A stretch of DNA of 64,000 nucleotides from Marisediminicola sp040546025 (GTDB lineage Bacteria; Actinomycetota; Actinomycetes; Actinomycetales; Microbacteriaceae). The notes under the pieces were generated by a model. It made no database searches. It was not told the DNA's origin and worked only from the letters and a program-made list of their open reading frames with translations. Below, one piece after another: positions 1 through 8,829 of this stretch (position 1 is the first letter of the stretch; every line of letters starts with the position of its first letter). The stretch covers positions 186,001-250,000 of the forward strand of contig NZ_JBEPNA010000002.1 of the NCBI RefSeq assembly GCF_040546025.1. The letters are read 5' to 3'. Both the position numbers and the translations under genes were made by a program.

Positions 1-51
1 ATGATGCCCGTCTGCCAGCTTAGTTCGGGTTGTCGACGGCCTTAACGACTA

Positions 52-81
52 CGGAGCGGACCCCCGAGGGGGCCCGCTCCG
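52..81 (-). terminator. Putative rpsD terminator hairpin
   Basis: A long GC-rich inverted repeat with an outer 8-bp arm (cggagcgg/ccgctccg), one mismatch and an inner run of C against G. It lies about 33 nt past the rpsD stop codon. There is no clear U-tract on the rpsD strand, so it may be a weak or Rho-assisted terminator. The first 50 bases of the window hold nothing else recognisable. Confidence 0.4.
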
Positions 82-113
82 AATCGACATGCGGTGAATC
101 GACGTGCGGTGAA

Positions 114-743
114 TCAGCGGGCGGCGTAGTACTCCACGACGAGCTGGACTTCGCAGGTCACGGGGACCTCGACGCGCTTCGGGCGGCGCAGGAGGCGCGC
201 CTGGAGCTTGTCGATCTCGACCTCGAGGTAGGGCGGAAGCTTCGGCAGGAGGTCGACGTGACCGCCGGCGGCGGCAACTTGGAACGGCTCGAGGCCCTCG
301 CTCTTCGCGTGGACGTGAATGAGCTGGCCCTCCTTCACGCGGAACGACGGACGGTCGACGCGCGCTCCATCGACGAGGATGTGGCGGTGCACGATGAGCT
401 GGCGAGCCTGGGCCGTGGTGCGGGCGATGCCGGCGCGGACCACGAGAGCGTCGAGACGCATCTCGAGCAGTTCGACAAGGTTCTCACCGGTCAGTCCGGG
501 CGCGCGACGGGCCTCTTCGAAGATGATCTTCAGCTGAGCTTCGCGGATGCCGTACTGGGCACGCAGGCGCTGCTTCTCGCGAAGGCGCACGGCGTAGTCG
601 GAATCGGTCTTGCGCTTGGTGCGGCCGTGCTCGCCCGGAGCGTACGGACGCTTTTCGAGGTACTTGGCTGCCTTCGGCGTGAGGGCAATGCCCAGCGCGC
701 GCGACAGGCGGGTCTTGCTACGAGTACGTGACTTGGTAGACAC
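114..743 (-). CDS. rpsD: 30S ribosomal protein S4
   Basis: Primary-binding protein of the 30S subunit; it nucleates 16S rRNA 5'-domain folding. The 209-residue product has the normal length for bacterial S4. The basic N-terminal part with KYLEKRPYAPGEHG is the S4 N-terminal domain, and the RNA-binding S4 domain follows at about residues 95-155 (MRLDALVVRAGIA, then RQLIVHRHILVDG). The conserved S4 tail ending EYYAAR is present. It stands alone, not next to rpoA or rpsK, as is common in Actinobacteria where rpsD sits near rarA. The identification is secure. Confidence 0.98.
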   Translation of the reverse strand: MSTKSRTRSKTRLSRALGIALTPKAAKYLEKRPYAPGEHGRTKRKTDSDYAVRLREKQRLRAQYGIREAQLKIIFEEARRAPGLTGENLVELLEMRLDALVVRAGIARTTAQARQLIVHRHILVDGARVDRPSFRVKEGQLIHVHAKSEGLEPFQVAAAGGHVDLLPKLPPYLEVEIDKLQARLLRRPKRVEVPVTCEVQLVVEYYAAR

Positions 744-944
744 GGGTTCCTTTCGGTACAGAGATCATCGGTCTTCAACAGGACTTCGGACGGGGACGAC
801 GGCGAACACCATCGAACGATCCGAACATTAGAAGAGGGATGCGCCGCGGGAGCGGTCCGGCTACAGGACGGTTCCCTTCAGGGATTCGAGAGCAGCAGCC
901 GTGCGCACTCGAGCCCTGTAGGCGGGCACAAGATTAGCACGGAT

Positions 945-2282
945 CTAGTCGCCCCGGATGATGCGCCGCAGCTTCTCGAGGCGCGCCGCGACGTCCCGCT
1001 CGTGGCCGTGCTCGGTGGGCTGGTAGTAGACGGTGCCGCGCAGCTCGTCCGGCAGGTAGTCCTGGGCCACGACGCCGAGCGGGGAGTCGTGGGAATAGCG
1101 GTATCCCTTGCCGTGCCCGAGCCGCTTGGCGCCCGGATAGTGGGCGTCGCGCAGCGGCTTCGGAACGCGGCCGAACTTGCCGGCCCGCACGTCGTCGATG
1201 GCCCGGTCGATCGCGAGGTAGGAGCGGTTTGATTTGGGCGCCGTCGCGAGGTAGGTCACCGCCTCGGCGAGGGGAATGCGCCCCTCCGGCATCCCGATCA
1301 ACTGCACCGCGTCGGCGGCGGCAACCGCGATGACGAGCGCCTGCGGGTCGGCCATGCCGATGTCCTCCGCCGCGCTCACGATGATCCGCCTGGCAATGAA
1401 CCGGGGGTCCTCCCCCGCCTCGATCATCCGGGCGAGGTAGTGGATCGCGGCATCCACGTCCGATCCGCGCACCGACTTGATGAACGCGCTGATCACGTCG
1501 TAGTGCTCGTCGCCATTGCGGTCGTAGCGCAGGAGCGCGCGGTCGACGGCGTTCGCGACGATCTCCGCGGTGACGACGGGCACCCGGTCGGCCGAGGAGA
1601 GCGTCGACACCGCGGTCTGCGCCGCCGCCTCGAGCGCCGTGAGGGCCCGCCGGGCGTCGCCCGAGGCGAGACGGATGATCGTCGCTCGCGCCCCGTCATC
1701 GAGGCTCACCCGCCCGCCAAGCCCGCGCTGGTCGGTCACGGCGCGGTCGATCAGCGTGCCGAGGTCGTCGTCGGAGAGTGGCTCGAGGGTCAGGAGGAGC
1801 GAGCGGGACAGCAGCGGCGAGATGACCGAGAACGACGGGTTCTCGGTGGTCGCCGCGACGAGGATCACCCAGCCGTTCTCGACGCCGGGCAGCAGAGCGT
1901 CCTGCTGGGCCTTCGAGAACCGGTGGATCTCGTCGAGGAACAGCATTGTCGAGACGCCATAGAGGTCGCGCGCCGACATCGCCTGCTCCATCACCTGGCG
2001 CACGTCGCGCACCCCGGCGTTCACGGCCGAGAGCTCCACGAACTTGCGGCCGGAGGTGTGCGCGATCGCCTGGGCGAGGGTGGTCTTTCCCGTGCCCGGA
2101 GGCCCCCACAGGATGACCGACACCGAGCCGCGCTCACCGAGCGTGTCTGAGGCGAGGCTGACAAGGGGCGATCCCGGCGTCAGCAGGTGCCTCTGCCCGG
2201 CGACCTCGTCGAGGGAGGTCGGGCGCATCCGCACCGCCAGCGGGGTGGCTCCCCCGCGCAGACCGAGCTGGGCATCAACCAT
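945..2282 (-). CDS. rarA: Replication-associated recombination protein A (MgsA/RarA AAA+ ATPase)
   Basis: Clamp-loader-like AAA+ ATPase that acts at stalled replication forks. The start chosen gives MVDAQLGLRG and 445 residues, the family's usual size. An in-frame extension to 2360 would overlap the divergent cyclophilin gene and adds low-complexity sequence. Walker A is GPPGTGKT at residues 60-67 and Walker B is MLFLDEIH at about 113-120. Sensor and arginine-finger regions and the C-terminal MgsA tetramerisation region (GMADPQALVIAVAAADAVQLIGMPEGRIPLAE-type core) follow. It is divergent from the cyclophilin gene across about 70 nt that must hold both promoters. Confidence 0.95.
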   Translation of the reverse strand: MVDAQLGLRGGATPLAVRMRPTSLDEVAGQRHLLTPGSPLVSLASDTLGERGSVSVILWGPPGTGKTTLAQAIAHTSGRKFVELSAVNAGVRDVRQVMEQAMSARDLYGVSTMLFLDEIHRFSKAQQDALLPGVENGWVILVAATTENPSFSVISPLLSRSLLLTLEPLSDDDLGTLIDRAVTDQRGLGGRVSLDDGARATIIRLASGDARRALTALEAAAQTAVSTLSSADRVPVVTAEIVANAVDRALLRYDRNGDEHYDVISAFIKSVRGSDVDAAIHYLARMIEAGEDPRFIARRIIVSAAEDIGMADPQALVIAVAAADAVQLIGMPEGRIPLAEAVTYLATAPKSNRSYLAIDRAIDDVRAGKFGRVPKPLRDAHYPGAKRLGHGKGYRYSHDSPLGVVAQDYLPDELRGTVYYQPTEHGHERDVAARLEKLRRIIRGD

Positions 2283-2353
2283 TGGGCAATCGTAGCCACG
2301 CCCGCCGACTAAAGTTCTTGGTGGCAACCCCGGCAACACCGACGGAGGATCAC

Positions 2354-3145
2354 GTGGCAACGAGCAAGAACGCCGAGCGCGAACAACGCGCGGCCCGGGA
2401 TCGCCTGCGAAACTACAGGGCCAGGCAGACCGTGCACGAGATGAGATTGCGCCGTCGCACGCGCGACAACCTCGCAGCCGTCATCGGCGTGGTCGCCATC
2501 GTCACGATTGCCACGGTCAGCCAGGTGGTCTACTTCACGTCGGGACCGGGGATGCCGGAGCCCACCCCGAGCGCCAGCGACGCGCCGGAGACCGAGACCG
2601 GCAACCTCGGCGACGTGCCCTCCGCCGAGATCGCCGAGAACCGCACCTGGACCGGGCTGCTCGAGATCAACGAGGTCGACCTCGGCATCCGCATCGACGG
2701 CGATCTCGCCCCACAGGCCGCCTCCGTGTTCATCTCCCTCGCCCAGGACGGCTACTACGACCAGAACGCCTGCCAGCGCCTCACCAGTGCGGATCAGCTC
2801 AAGGTCATCCAGTGCGGGCAGCCGAACCTCACCGGCTCGGACGACCCCGGGTTCACCTTCGGCCCGCTCGAGAACGTGCCGGAGGACGGCATCTACCCGG
2901 CCGGTACCATCGCCATGGCCAGGGCCGACACCCCCGAGAGCCAGTCCACCCAGTTCTTCATCACCTACGAGGACTCCTACCTTGACCCGAGCGGCGGCGG
3001 GTATACGGTCTTCGGCGCCGTTACCGACGGCCTCGACGAGTTCATCGCCCAGGTCGCGAGCGGCGGGGTCGCCGAGGGTGGCGCGTCCCCGACAGACGGG
3101 CAGCCCGCCATCCCGGCCGTCATCTCCTCGATCACGCTCGAGTAG
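2354..3145 (+). CDS. Membrane-anchored cyclophilin-type peptidyl-prolyl isomerase
   Basis: Predicted cis-trans prolyl isomerase acting outside the membrane. A GTG start at 2354 is chosen because GGAGG lies 5 nt upstream; the 24 codons before it have no ribosome site. The product has 263 residues: a basic, Arg-rich cytoplasmic segment (about 1-38), one transmembrane helix (about 40-61), a Pro/Ser/Glu linker, and a cyclophilin domain from about residue 105. Cyclophilin signatures seen are FISLAQDGYYDQNACQRL, GTIAMARA and STQFFITYEDS. Actinobacteria often carry this gene near rarA or relA. The natural substrates are unknown. Confidence 0.9.
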   Translation: MATSKNAEREQRAARDRLRNYRARQTVHEMRLRRRTRDNLAAVIGVVAIVTIATVSQVVYFTSGPGMPEPTPSASDAPETETGNLGDVPSAEIAENRTWTGLLEINEVDLGIRIDGDLAPQAASVFISLAQDGYYDQNACQRLTSADQLKVIQCGQPNLTGSDDPGFTFGPLENVPEDGIYPAGTIAMARADTPESQSTQFFITYEDSYLDPSGGGYTVFGAVTDGLDEFIAQVASGGVAEGGASPTDGQPAIPAVISSITLE

Positions 3146-3229
3146 CCGGAGCACCGCTGCATTTCGGCGTGCGCGCGTGCAATAGGCTGGATCCCGGCCG
3201 CTCCGACCGGAGCGACCCGGAGTATTAAG

Positions 3230-4468
3230 GTGAAGCTTGTGGCGACCAACGATCAGGCACCGTGGGGCCGCGTCGACGAGACCGGCACCGTCTTCGTCCG
3301 CGAGGCGGACGGCGAGCGCGCTGTCGGTCAGTATCCCGACGGAACGGCGGAAGAGGCACTGGCCTACTTCGAGCGCAAGTACACCGAGCTTGCCGGCCAG
3401 GTGACCCTTCTCGAGCAGCGCATCAAGCGCGGCACGGCGGTCGCCGATGTCGCCAAGACGATCTCCACCCTCACGACCACGGTTGCGACCGCGAATGCGG
3501 TGGGAGACCTCGCGTCGCTGACACGGCGCCTCGAGGCGCTCGGGGGTGCCGTCGGAGAGATCGTCGAGAAGCAGTCCGCCGAGCAGAAGGCACAGATTGA
3601 AGCCGCTGTCGCGGAGCGTGCCGCCCTCGTGGAGGAGGCGGAGCTGCTTGCCGCGCAGGACCCGTCGAAGGTGCAGTGGAAGCAGGTCAGCGCCTCTCTC
3701 GACGAGATCTTCGCCAGGTGGCAGAAGCACCAGCAGGACGGCCCGCGCCTGCCCAAGAACGAGAGCAACGAGCTGTGGAAGCGATTCCGCGCCGCCCGCA
3801 CGACGATCGAGACGCATCGCAAGGCGTTCTTCGCCGAGCTCGACTCGGTGCACCGCGACGCACGGGGCAAGAAGCAGGAGCTCGTCGACAAGGCCGAGGT
3901 GCTCATTCCCAAGGGTGCCGACGGGATCCCCAGCTACCGCACACTTCTGGACCAGTGGAAGCTCGCCGGTCGCGCCGGCAAGAAATTCGACGATGCGCTC
4001 TGGGCCAAGTTCAAAGCCGCCGGTGACGCGCTCTATGGGGCGAAGGCCGAGGTCGACGCGCACGACGACGAGGAGTTCACCGCGAACTATGAGTTGAAGC
4101 TCGCCCTTCTCGCCGAGGCGGAGCCGCTGCTCACCGAGACCGACCGTGTGAAGGCGAAGGAGACTCTCGCCCAGGTTCAGCGTCGGTGGGATGCCCTCGG
4201 CAAGGTCCCGAGGGACAAGGTCAAGGTCGTCGAGGATCGGCTGCGCAAGGTCGAGACCGCAGTGCGCAAGCTCGACGAGGAGCACTGGGAGAAGAACAAC
4301 CCCGAGCGCAAGGCCAGGTCCGAGGGACTTGCGAGCCAGCTGCAGGATGCGATCGCGAAGCTTGAACGCGAGTTGGCCGAGGCGAAGGCCTCCGGTGACA
4401 AGCGCAAGGTCGCCGAGGCGCAGGAAGCGCTCGACGCCCGGAAGGTCTGGCTCGATGCACTCGGTTGA
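3230..4468 (+). CDS. DUF349 domain-containing protein
   Basis: Function unknown. The 412-residue, highly charged product is mostly helical and has repeated DUF349 units of about 75 residues, each with a W..F..A.D..Y/L..AR pattern (for example VQWKQVSASLDEIFARWQ, then LYGAKAEVDAHDDEE). The C-terminal 60 residues look like a coiled coil (LERELAEAKASGDK). The GTG start at 3230 follows GGAG about 7 nt upstream; another GTG lies three codons on. The same family sits next to relA in many Actinobacteria, so a link to stringent-response physiology is possible but only inferred from position. Confidence 0.88.
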   Translation: MKLVATNDQAPWGRVDETGTVFVREADGERAVGQYPDGTAEEALAYFERKYTELAGQVTLLEQRIKRGTAVADVAKTISTLTTTVATANAVGDLASLTRRLEALGGAVGEIVEKQSAEQKAQIEAAVAERAALVEEAELLAAQDPSKVQWKQVSASLDEIFARWQKHQQDGPRLPKNESNELWKRFRAARTTIETHRKAFFAELDSVHRDARGKKQELVDKAEVLIPKGADGIPSYRTLLDQWKLAGRAGKKFDDALWAKFKAAGDALYGAKAEVDAHDDEEFTANYELKLALLAEAEPLLTETDRVKAKETLAQVQRRWDALGKVPRDKVKVVEDRLRKVETAVRKLDEEHWEKNNPERKARSEGLASQLQDAIAKLERELAEAKASGDKRKVAEAQEALDARKVWLDALG

Positions 4469-4549
4469 CACCGTGCCCGGACGGGGCCGCGAGTGCACAA
4501 CCGCTCGCGCCCCGGCCTGCCGGTCATGCCACCCCTTCATGATGGAGGG

Positions 4550-5122
4550 ATGACCCGGCTACTCCCCCTCGTGCTCTCGCGGTTCGACCTGCCGGCGGCG
4601 GAGCTGCACGCGGCCAGGCTCGACGGCGAGCTGTTCGCCATTGACGAGTGCTTTGCACCGATCGACCTCGCACCGCAGGCGAGTGCGCGTGCGGCGTCGC
4701 TCGCCGCGATCCTGCCGGCCCGGCTCATCGCCGAGCAGCGCACTGCCGCGTGGGTGCTGGGCGCGCTGCTCGATCCACCGGCGCAGCACCAGCTCTGCGC
4801 CGACACGGCCGCGCGGTACAGGTTCGCCGGCGCGGCCCGGTTCCTGGTGCGCGAGGTGGTGCTGGACCCCACCGAAACGGCGGTCCTCGGAGGGATCCGC
4901 GTCACCACGGCGCTGCGGACCGCGATCGACCTCGCCCGATTCTGCCCGGAATTCGGCGCGGCCGAGGAGGACATCGTGGCCGGGCTCGCGCGAATCGGCG
5001 GGTTCGACCTGCCCGGTGCGATCGCCTGTCTCGAGCTCCGCCGGCACCTGCCGGGAAAGGTGCGCGCGGCGCGGCGGCTGCGGGCGGCGCTGCCGCCCGC
5101 TTCGATTGTCAGCCCGCGCTGA
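4550..5122 (+). CDS. AbiEi-like (type IV antitoxin family) protein, orphan
   Basis: Small 190-residue protein of uncertain role. The segment VLGGIRVTTALRTAIDLAR resembles the core of the AbiEi/type IV antitoxin C-terminal region (VTTPxRTxxDLAR). No winged-helix N-terminus and no AbiEii nucleotidyltransferase toxin is seen beside it. The start is uncertain: ATG at 4550 has GGAGG only 1 nt away, so ATG 4526 or GTG 4493 are alternatives. Its 3' end overlaps the convergent relA by 14 nt. It could be a domesticated housekeeping gene rather than an antitoxin, since homologues in related genomes often sit beside relA (recollection, not checked). Confidence 0.6.
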   Translation: MTRLLPLVLSRFDLPAAELHAARLDGELFAIDECFAPIDLAPQASARAASLAAILPARLIAEQRTAAWVLGALLDPPAQHQLCADTAARYRFAGAARFLVREVVLDPTETAVLGGIRVTTALRTAIDLARFCPEFGAAEEDIVAGLARIGGFDLPGAIACLELRRHLPGKVRAARRLRAALPPASIVSPR

Positions 5123-7382
5123 CCCGGTACACGTCATAGACGGCGTCGATTCGGCGCACCGCGTTGAGCACGCGGTCCAGGTGGGTGGTGTCGCCCATTT
5201 CAAAGACGAAGCGGCTGAGGGCGAGGCGATCGCTCGACGTGGTCACGGTCGCAGAGAGGATGTTGACATGATGCTCGGAGAGCACCCGCGTCACGTCCGA
5301 CAGCAGCCCGGAGCGGTCGAGGGCTTCGACCTGGATCTGCACGAGGAAGATGCTCTTCGACGATGGGGCCCACTCGACCTCGATCATCCGCTCTGGCTCA
5401 TTCTGCAGTGACGAGACGTTGTGGCAGTCGGCCTGGTGCACCGAGACGCCGGCGCCGCGGGTGACGAAACCGACGATCGGGTCGCCCGGTACCGGGGTGC
5501 AGCACTTCGCCAGCTTGACGAGGATATCCGGCGCTCCGCGCACGAGAACGCCGGAGTCGCTGTTGCGCAGCTGCTTCGACTTGCCGCGGCTGGGCAGGGT
5601 CAGCTCGGCGTCTTCGGTCTCGGCGTCGGAGTTGATCGTCGCAAGCACCTTCTCGAGCACCGACTGGGTCGACACGTGGCCCTCGCCGACGGCGGCGTAG
5701 AGCGACGAGACATCGTCGTAGCGGAGCTGAGCCGCGACCTCGCTGAGCGAGTCTTGGCTCATGAGGCGCTGCAGCGGGAGGTTCTGCTTGCGCATTGCGC
5801 GTGCGATGGCGTCCCTGCCCTGCTCGATCGCCTCGTCCCGGCGTTCCTTGGTGAACCATTGCTTGATCTTGTTGCGCGCGCGGGGGCTCTTGACGAATGT
5901 GAGCCAATCTTGGCTGGGGCCCGAGTCGGGGTTCTTCGATGTGAAGACCTCGACGACGTCACCGCTGCTGAGGGTCGTCTCAAGCGGAACGAGCCGCCCG
6001 TTGACCTTGGAGCCCATCGTGCGGTGGCCCACCTCGGTGTGCACGGCGTAGGCGAAGTCGACGGGGGTCGCTCCCGCGGGGAGTCCGATGACCTTGCCCT
6101 GCGGGGTGAAGACGTAGACCTCTTTTGCGCCGATCTCAAAGCGAAGCGAGTCGAGGAACTCGCTCGGGTCAACCGTCTCGGCCTGCCAGTCGGTGATGTG
6201 GGCGAGCCAGGCCATGTCGCCCTCGTCGGTGAGGTTCGCGCCGGCTCCGCCCATGCCGCCGGCGGCCTTGCCGCCGCTCATGCGGTCCTTGTACTTCCAG
6301 TGCGCCGCAACGCCGAATTCGGCGCGCCGGTGCATCTCCTCGGTGCGGATCTGGATCTCGACCGGGCGCCCGTGGGGGCCGATGACCGTCGTGTGCAACG
6401 ACTGGTACAGGTTGAATTTCGGCGTGGCGATGTAATCCTTGAACCGGCCGGGAATCGGCGTCCAGCGGGCATGGATCGAGCCGAGCACGGCGTAGCAGTC
6501 GCGCAGCGATGTGACGAGGACTCTGATGCCGACGAGGTCGTAGATCTCGTCGAACTCCCGGCCGCGGACGACCATCTTCTGGTAGATCGAGTAGTACTGC
6601 TTGGGTCGCCCGGCGACCTTGCCCTTGATCCGGTTGACCTTGAGGTCGTCGCCGACCGCGTCGATGACCTCCTGCACGAACTCCTCGCGCTGCGGGGTTC
6701 GCTGCCTCACGAGGCTCTCGATCTCGACGTACAGCTTGGGGTACAGCACGGCGAACGAGAGGTCCTCGAGCTCCCACTTGATCGTCTGGATTCCCAGGCG
6801 GTGCGCGAGCGGTGCGTAGATCTCGAGGGTCTCCTGCGCCTTGCGCCTGGCCGACTCCGATTCCACGAAGCCCCAGGTGCGGGCGTTGTGCAGGCGGTCG
6901 GCGAGCTTGATGACGAGCACGCGGATGTCCTTCGACATTGCCACGACCATCTTGCGCACCGTCTCGGCCTGGGCGCTGTCGCCGTACTTGAGCTTGTCGA
7001 GCTTCGTGACGCCGTCGACGAGCATCGCGATTTCATCGCCGTACTCCTGGCGGAGCAGGTCGAGGCTGTAGCCGGTGTCCTCGACGGTGTCGTGCAGGAT
7101 CGCCGCGGCGAGCGTCTTCGGACCGATACCGAGGTCGGCGAGGATCTGGGCGACCGCGACGGGGTGCGTAATGTACGCCTCGCCGCTCTTGCGCATCTGG
7201 CCCCGGTGGGCCTTCTCGGCCGTGACGTAGGCGCGTTCGATCACCGAGATGTCGGCCTTCGGATGATTCGTGCGCGCGGTGCGGATGAGGCGGTCGACCG
7301 CGCCGACGGGCTGCGCCTTCGAAAACAGCCGGGGCAGGAGTGTGCGCAGCGAGGCGACGTTCGACGTCGTGATTTCGCTCAT
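5109..7382 (-). CDS. relA: Bifunctional (p)ppGpp synthetase/hydrolase
   Basis: Makes and degrades the alarmone (p)ppGpp. The 757-residue Rel shows all five expected domains in order: the HD hydrolase (AAILHDTVEDT at about 94-103, with earlier HRGQMRKSGEAYITHP), the synthetase (DLVGIRVLV, FKDYIATPKFNLYQSLHT), TGS (VYVFTPQGKVIGLPAGAT), the zinc-finger/RIS region with CCTPVPGDPIVGF, and a C-terminal ACT domain. Both the hydrolase HD pair and the synthetase motifs are intact, so it should be bifunctional, as is usual for the single long Rel of Actinobacteria. A rhodanese gene lies 92 nt upstream on the same strand. Confidence 0.97.
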   Translation of the reverse strand: MSEITTSNVASLRTLLPRLFSKAQPVGAVDRLIRTARTNHPKADISVIERAYVTAEKAHRGQMRKSGEAYITHPVAVAQILADLGIGPKTLAAAILHDTVEDTGYSLDLLRQEYGDEIAMLVDGVTKLDKLKYGDSAQAETVRKMVVAMSKDIRVLVIKLADRLHNARTWGFVESESARRKAQETLEIYAPLAHRLGIQTIKWELEDLSFAVLYPKLYVEIESLVRQRTPQREEFVQEVIDAVGDDLKVNRIKGKVAGRPKQYYSIYQKMVVRGREFDEIYDLVGIRVLVTSLRDCYAVLGSIHARWTPIPGRFKDYIATPKFNLYQSLHTTVIGPHGRPVEIQIRTEEMHRRAEFGVAAHWKYKDRMSGGKAAGGMGGAGANLTDEGDMAWLAHITDWQAETVDPSEFLDSLRFEIGAKEVYVFTPQGKVIGLPAGATPVDFAYAVHTEVGHRTMGSKVNGRLVPLETTLSSGDVVEVFTSKNPDSGPSQDWLTFVKSPRARNKIKQWFTKERRDEAIEQGRDAIARAMRKQNLPLQRLMSQDSLSEVAAQLRYDDVSSLYAAVGEGHVSTQSVLEKVLATINSDAETEDAELTLPSRGKSKQLRNSDSGVLVRGAPDILVKLAKCCTPVPGDPIVGFVTRGAGVSVHQADCHNVSSLQNEPERMIEVEWAPSSKSIFLVQIQVEALDRSGLLSDVTRVLSEHHVNILSATVTTSSDRLALSRFVFEMGDTTHLDRVLNAVRRIDAVYDVYRVSAG

Positions 7383-7474
7383 GGGCCCACCTCTCCCAGC
7401 AAAAATAGCACCGGAGGGCTGTGTGGGTGGTGCTGTTCGCTGGGGGCGTCAGCCGCCCGTCCGCTCGGCATCGC

Positions 7475-7831
7475 TCAGTCCACGCGGGCGGGCCCTGGGC
7501 CCTCTGCGACGATCTCGCCACCGGCGAGCTGCCAGGCAATCATGCCACCGGATACGTTCACCGCGTCGTACCCGATCCCGACGAGCGCGGCCTGCACCCG
7601 GGCCGAGCGCTGGCCCGAGTGGCACACCACGAGCAGGCGGCGCCCGAGAGGCAGCTCGTCGATCCGGGCCTGCAGCTGCGACACGGGGACCAGCGTGGCC
7701 AGCGGCGAGTGGCCCAGGTCCCACTCGTGCTGCTCGCGCACGTCGACCAGCACGGCGCGCTGCGCGGTCGCCTCCGCAATGGCCTCCAGCGCGGTCACCG
7801 AGTTCGGGTCGTCAGTGCCCGCCGTCGTCAT
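7475..7831 (-). CDS. Single-domain rhodanese
   Basis: A 118-residue single rhodanese domain, predicted to carry a persulfide on Cys70 in the loop VVCHSGQRS. The CH2-type element VLVDVREQHEWDLGHSPLATLVPVS is also typical. It sits 11 nt downstream of secF and 92 nt upstream of relA, all on one strand, so it is probably read from the secDF transcript. The sulfur donor and acceptor are not evident from the neighbours. Confidence 0.88.
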   Translation of the reverse strand: MTTAGTDDPNSVTALEAIAEATAQRAVLVDVREQHEWDLGHSPLATLVPVSQLQARIDELPLGRRLLVVCHSGQRSARVQAALVGIGYDAVNVSGGMIAWQLAGGEIVAEGPGPARVD

Positions 7832-7842
7832 GTCGACCGCCC

Positions 7843-8829
7843 TCAGGCCACGGCTTCGCCGCGGGCGACGCGGGTGCGCTCGTCGGTCTTGCGGATCGCG
7901 GGCTCCCCCTCGCGCATCTGCGCGTAGAACGGCGCGGCGATGAAGATCGTCGAGTAGGTGCCGACGATGATGCCGACGAGCAGCGCGAGCGAGATGTCCC
8001 GCAGGGTGTCCGCGCCGAGCACGAACGACCCGATGAACAGGATCGCGGCGACGGGAAGGGCGGCGACGACACCGGTGTTGATGGAGCGCACCAGGGTCTG
8101 GTTGACGGCAAGGTTCACGGCCTCGGCGAAGGTGTACCGCGACTGCTCCCCGAGTTCGCTGGTGTTCTCGCGGATCTTGTCGAACACCACGACGGTGTCG
8201 TAGAGGGAGAAGCCGAGGATGGTGAGGAACCCGATGATGGCGGCGGGGGTGACCTCGAAGCCCGTGGCAGCATAGACGCCGGCGGTGATCACCAGGTCGT
8301 GGAGCAGCGCGACCATCGCAGCGACCGACATCTTCCAGGTGCGGAAGTAGAGGGCCATGATGATCGCCGCGAGCACGAGGAACACGACGAGGCCGCGCAC
8401 CGCCTGCTCGGTGATGTCGGCACCCCAGCTCGGGCCGATGAACGACGCCGCGACGTCGGCGGCAGGAACGTCGTAGGCGACCGCGAGTGCTGCGGCGACT
8501 TCCTGGGTCTCGTCGTCACTGAGCTGGTCGGTCTGCACGCGCACGCCGTCGGACCCGACGGTCGTGACGCGAGTGACCTCGCCCGGCACGACCTGCTGGA
8601 CGGTCTCGGTCGCCGGAGCCTGATCGAGCGTTGCGGCACCGGTGATCTGAAACTGGGAGCCGCCGCGGAACTCGATCCCGAAGTTGAATCCGCCGCCGGC
8701 GAAGGGGATGATCACCGAGATGACCATCATCGCGATCGCGATCGAGTACCAGATGCGACGCTTGCCGACGAAGTCGACGGACCTCTTGCCGGTGTAGAGG
8801 TCGTTTCCGAACTGCGTGAGGTTGGCCAT
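7843..8829 (-). CDS. secF: Protein-export membrane protein SecF
   Basis: Partner of SecD in the proton-motive-force-driven SecDF complex that pulls secreted proteins across the membrane. The ATG start at 8829 (MANLTQFGND) shares its A with the TGA of secD (TGATG), a translational coupling typical of this pair. The 328-residue product has the first transmembrane helix at about 30-50, a periplasmic domain (IEFRGGSQFQITG), then five helices including VVVFDKIREN, the SecF signature. The C-terminal end ERTRVARGEAVA is basic and cytoplasmic. Confidence 0.95.
   Translation of the reverse strand: MANLTQFGNDLYTGKRSVDFVGKRRIWYSIAIAMMVISVIIPFAGGGFNFGIEFRGGSQFQITGAATLDQAPATETVQQVVPGEVTRVTTVGSDGVRVQTDQLSDDETQEVAAALAVAYDVPAADVAASFIGPSWGADITEQAVRGLVVFLVLAAIIMALYFRTWKMSVAAMVALLHDLVITAGVYAATGFEVTPAAIIGFLTILGFSLYDTVVVFDKIRENTSELGEQSRYTFAEAVNLAVNQTLVRSINTGVVAALPVAAILFIGSFVLGADTLRDISLALLVGIIVGTYSTIFIAAPFYAQMREGEPAIRKTDERTRVARGEAVA

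Noticed and set aside
4550..5122. Complete type IV toxin-antitoxin system
   Set aside because: No AbiEii-type nucleotidyltransferase lies on either side; neighbours are DUF349 and relA.
5421..7943. 840-codon plus-strand frame opposite relA
   Set aside because: Antisense to an intact, motif-complete relA and rhodanese; no ribosome site or family similarity.
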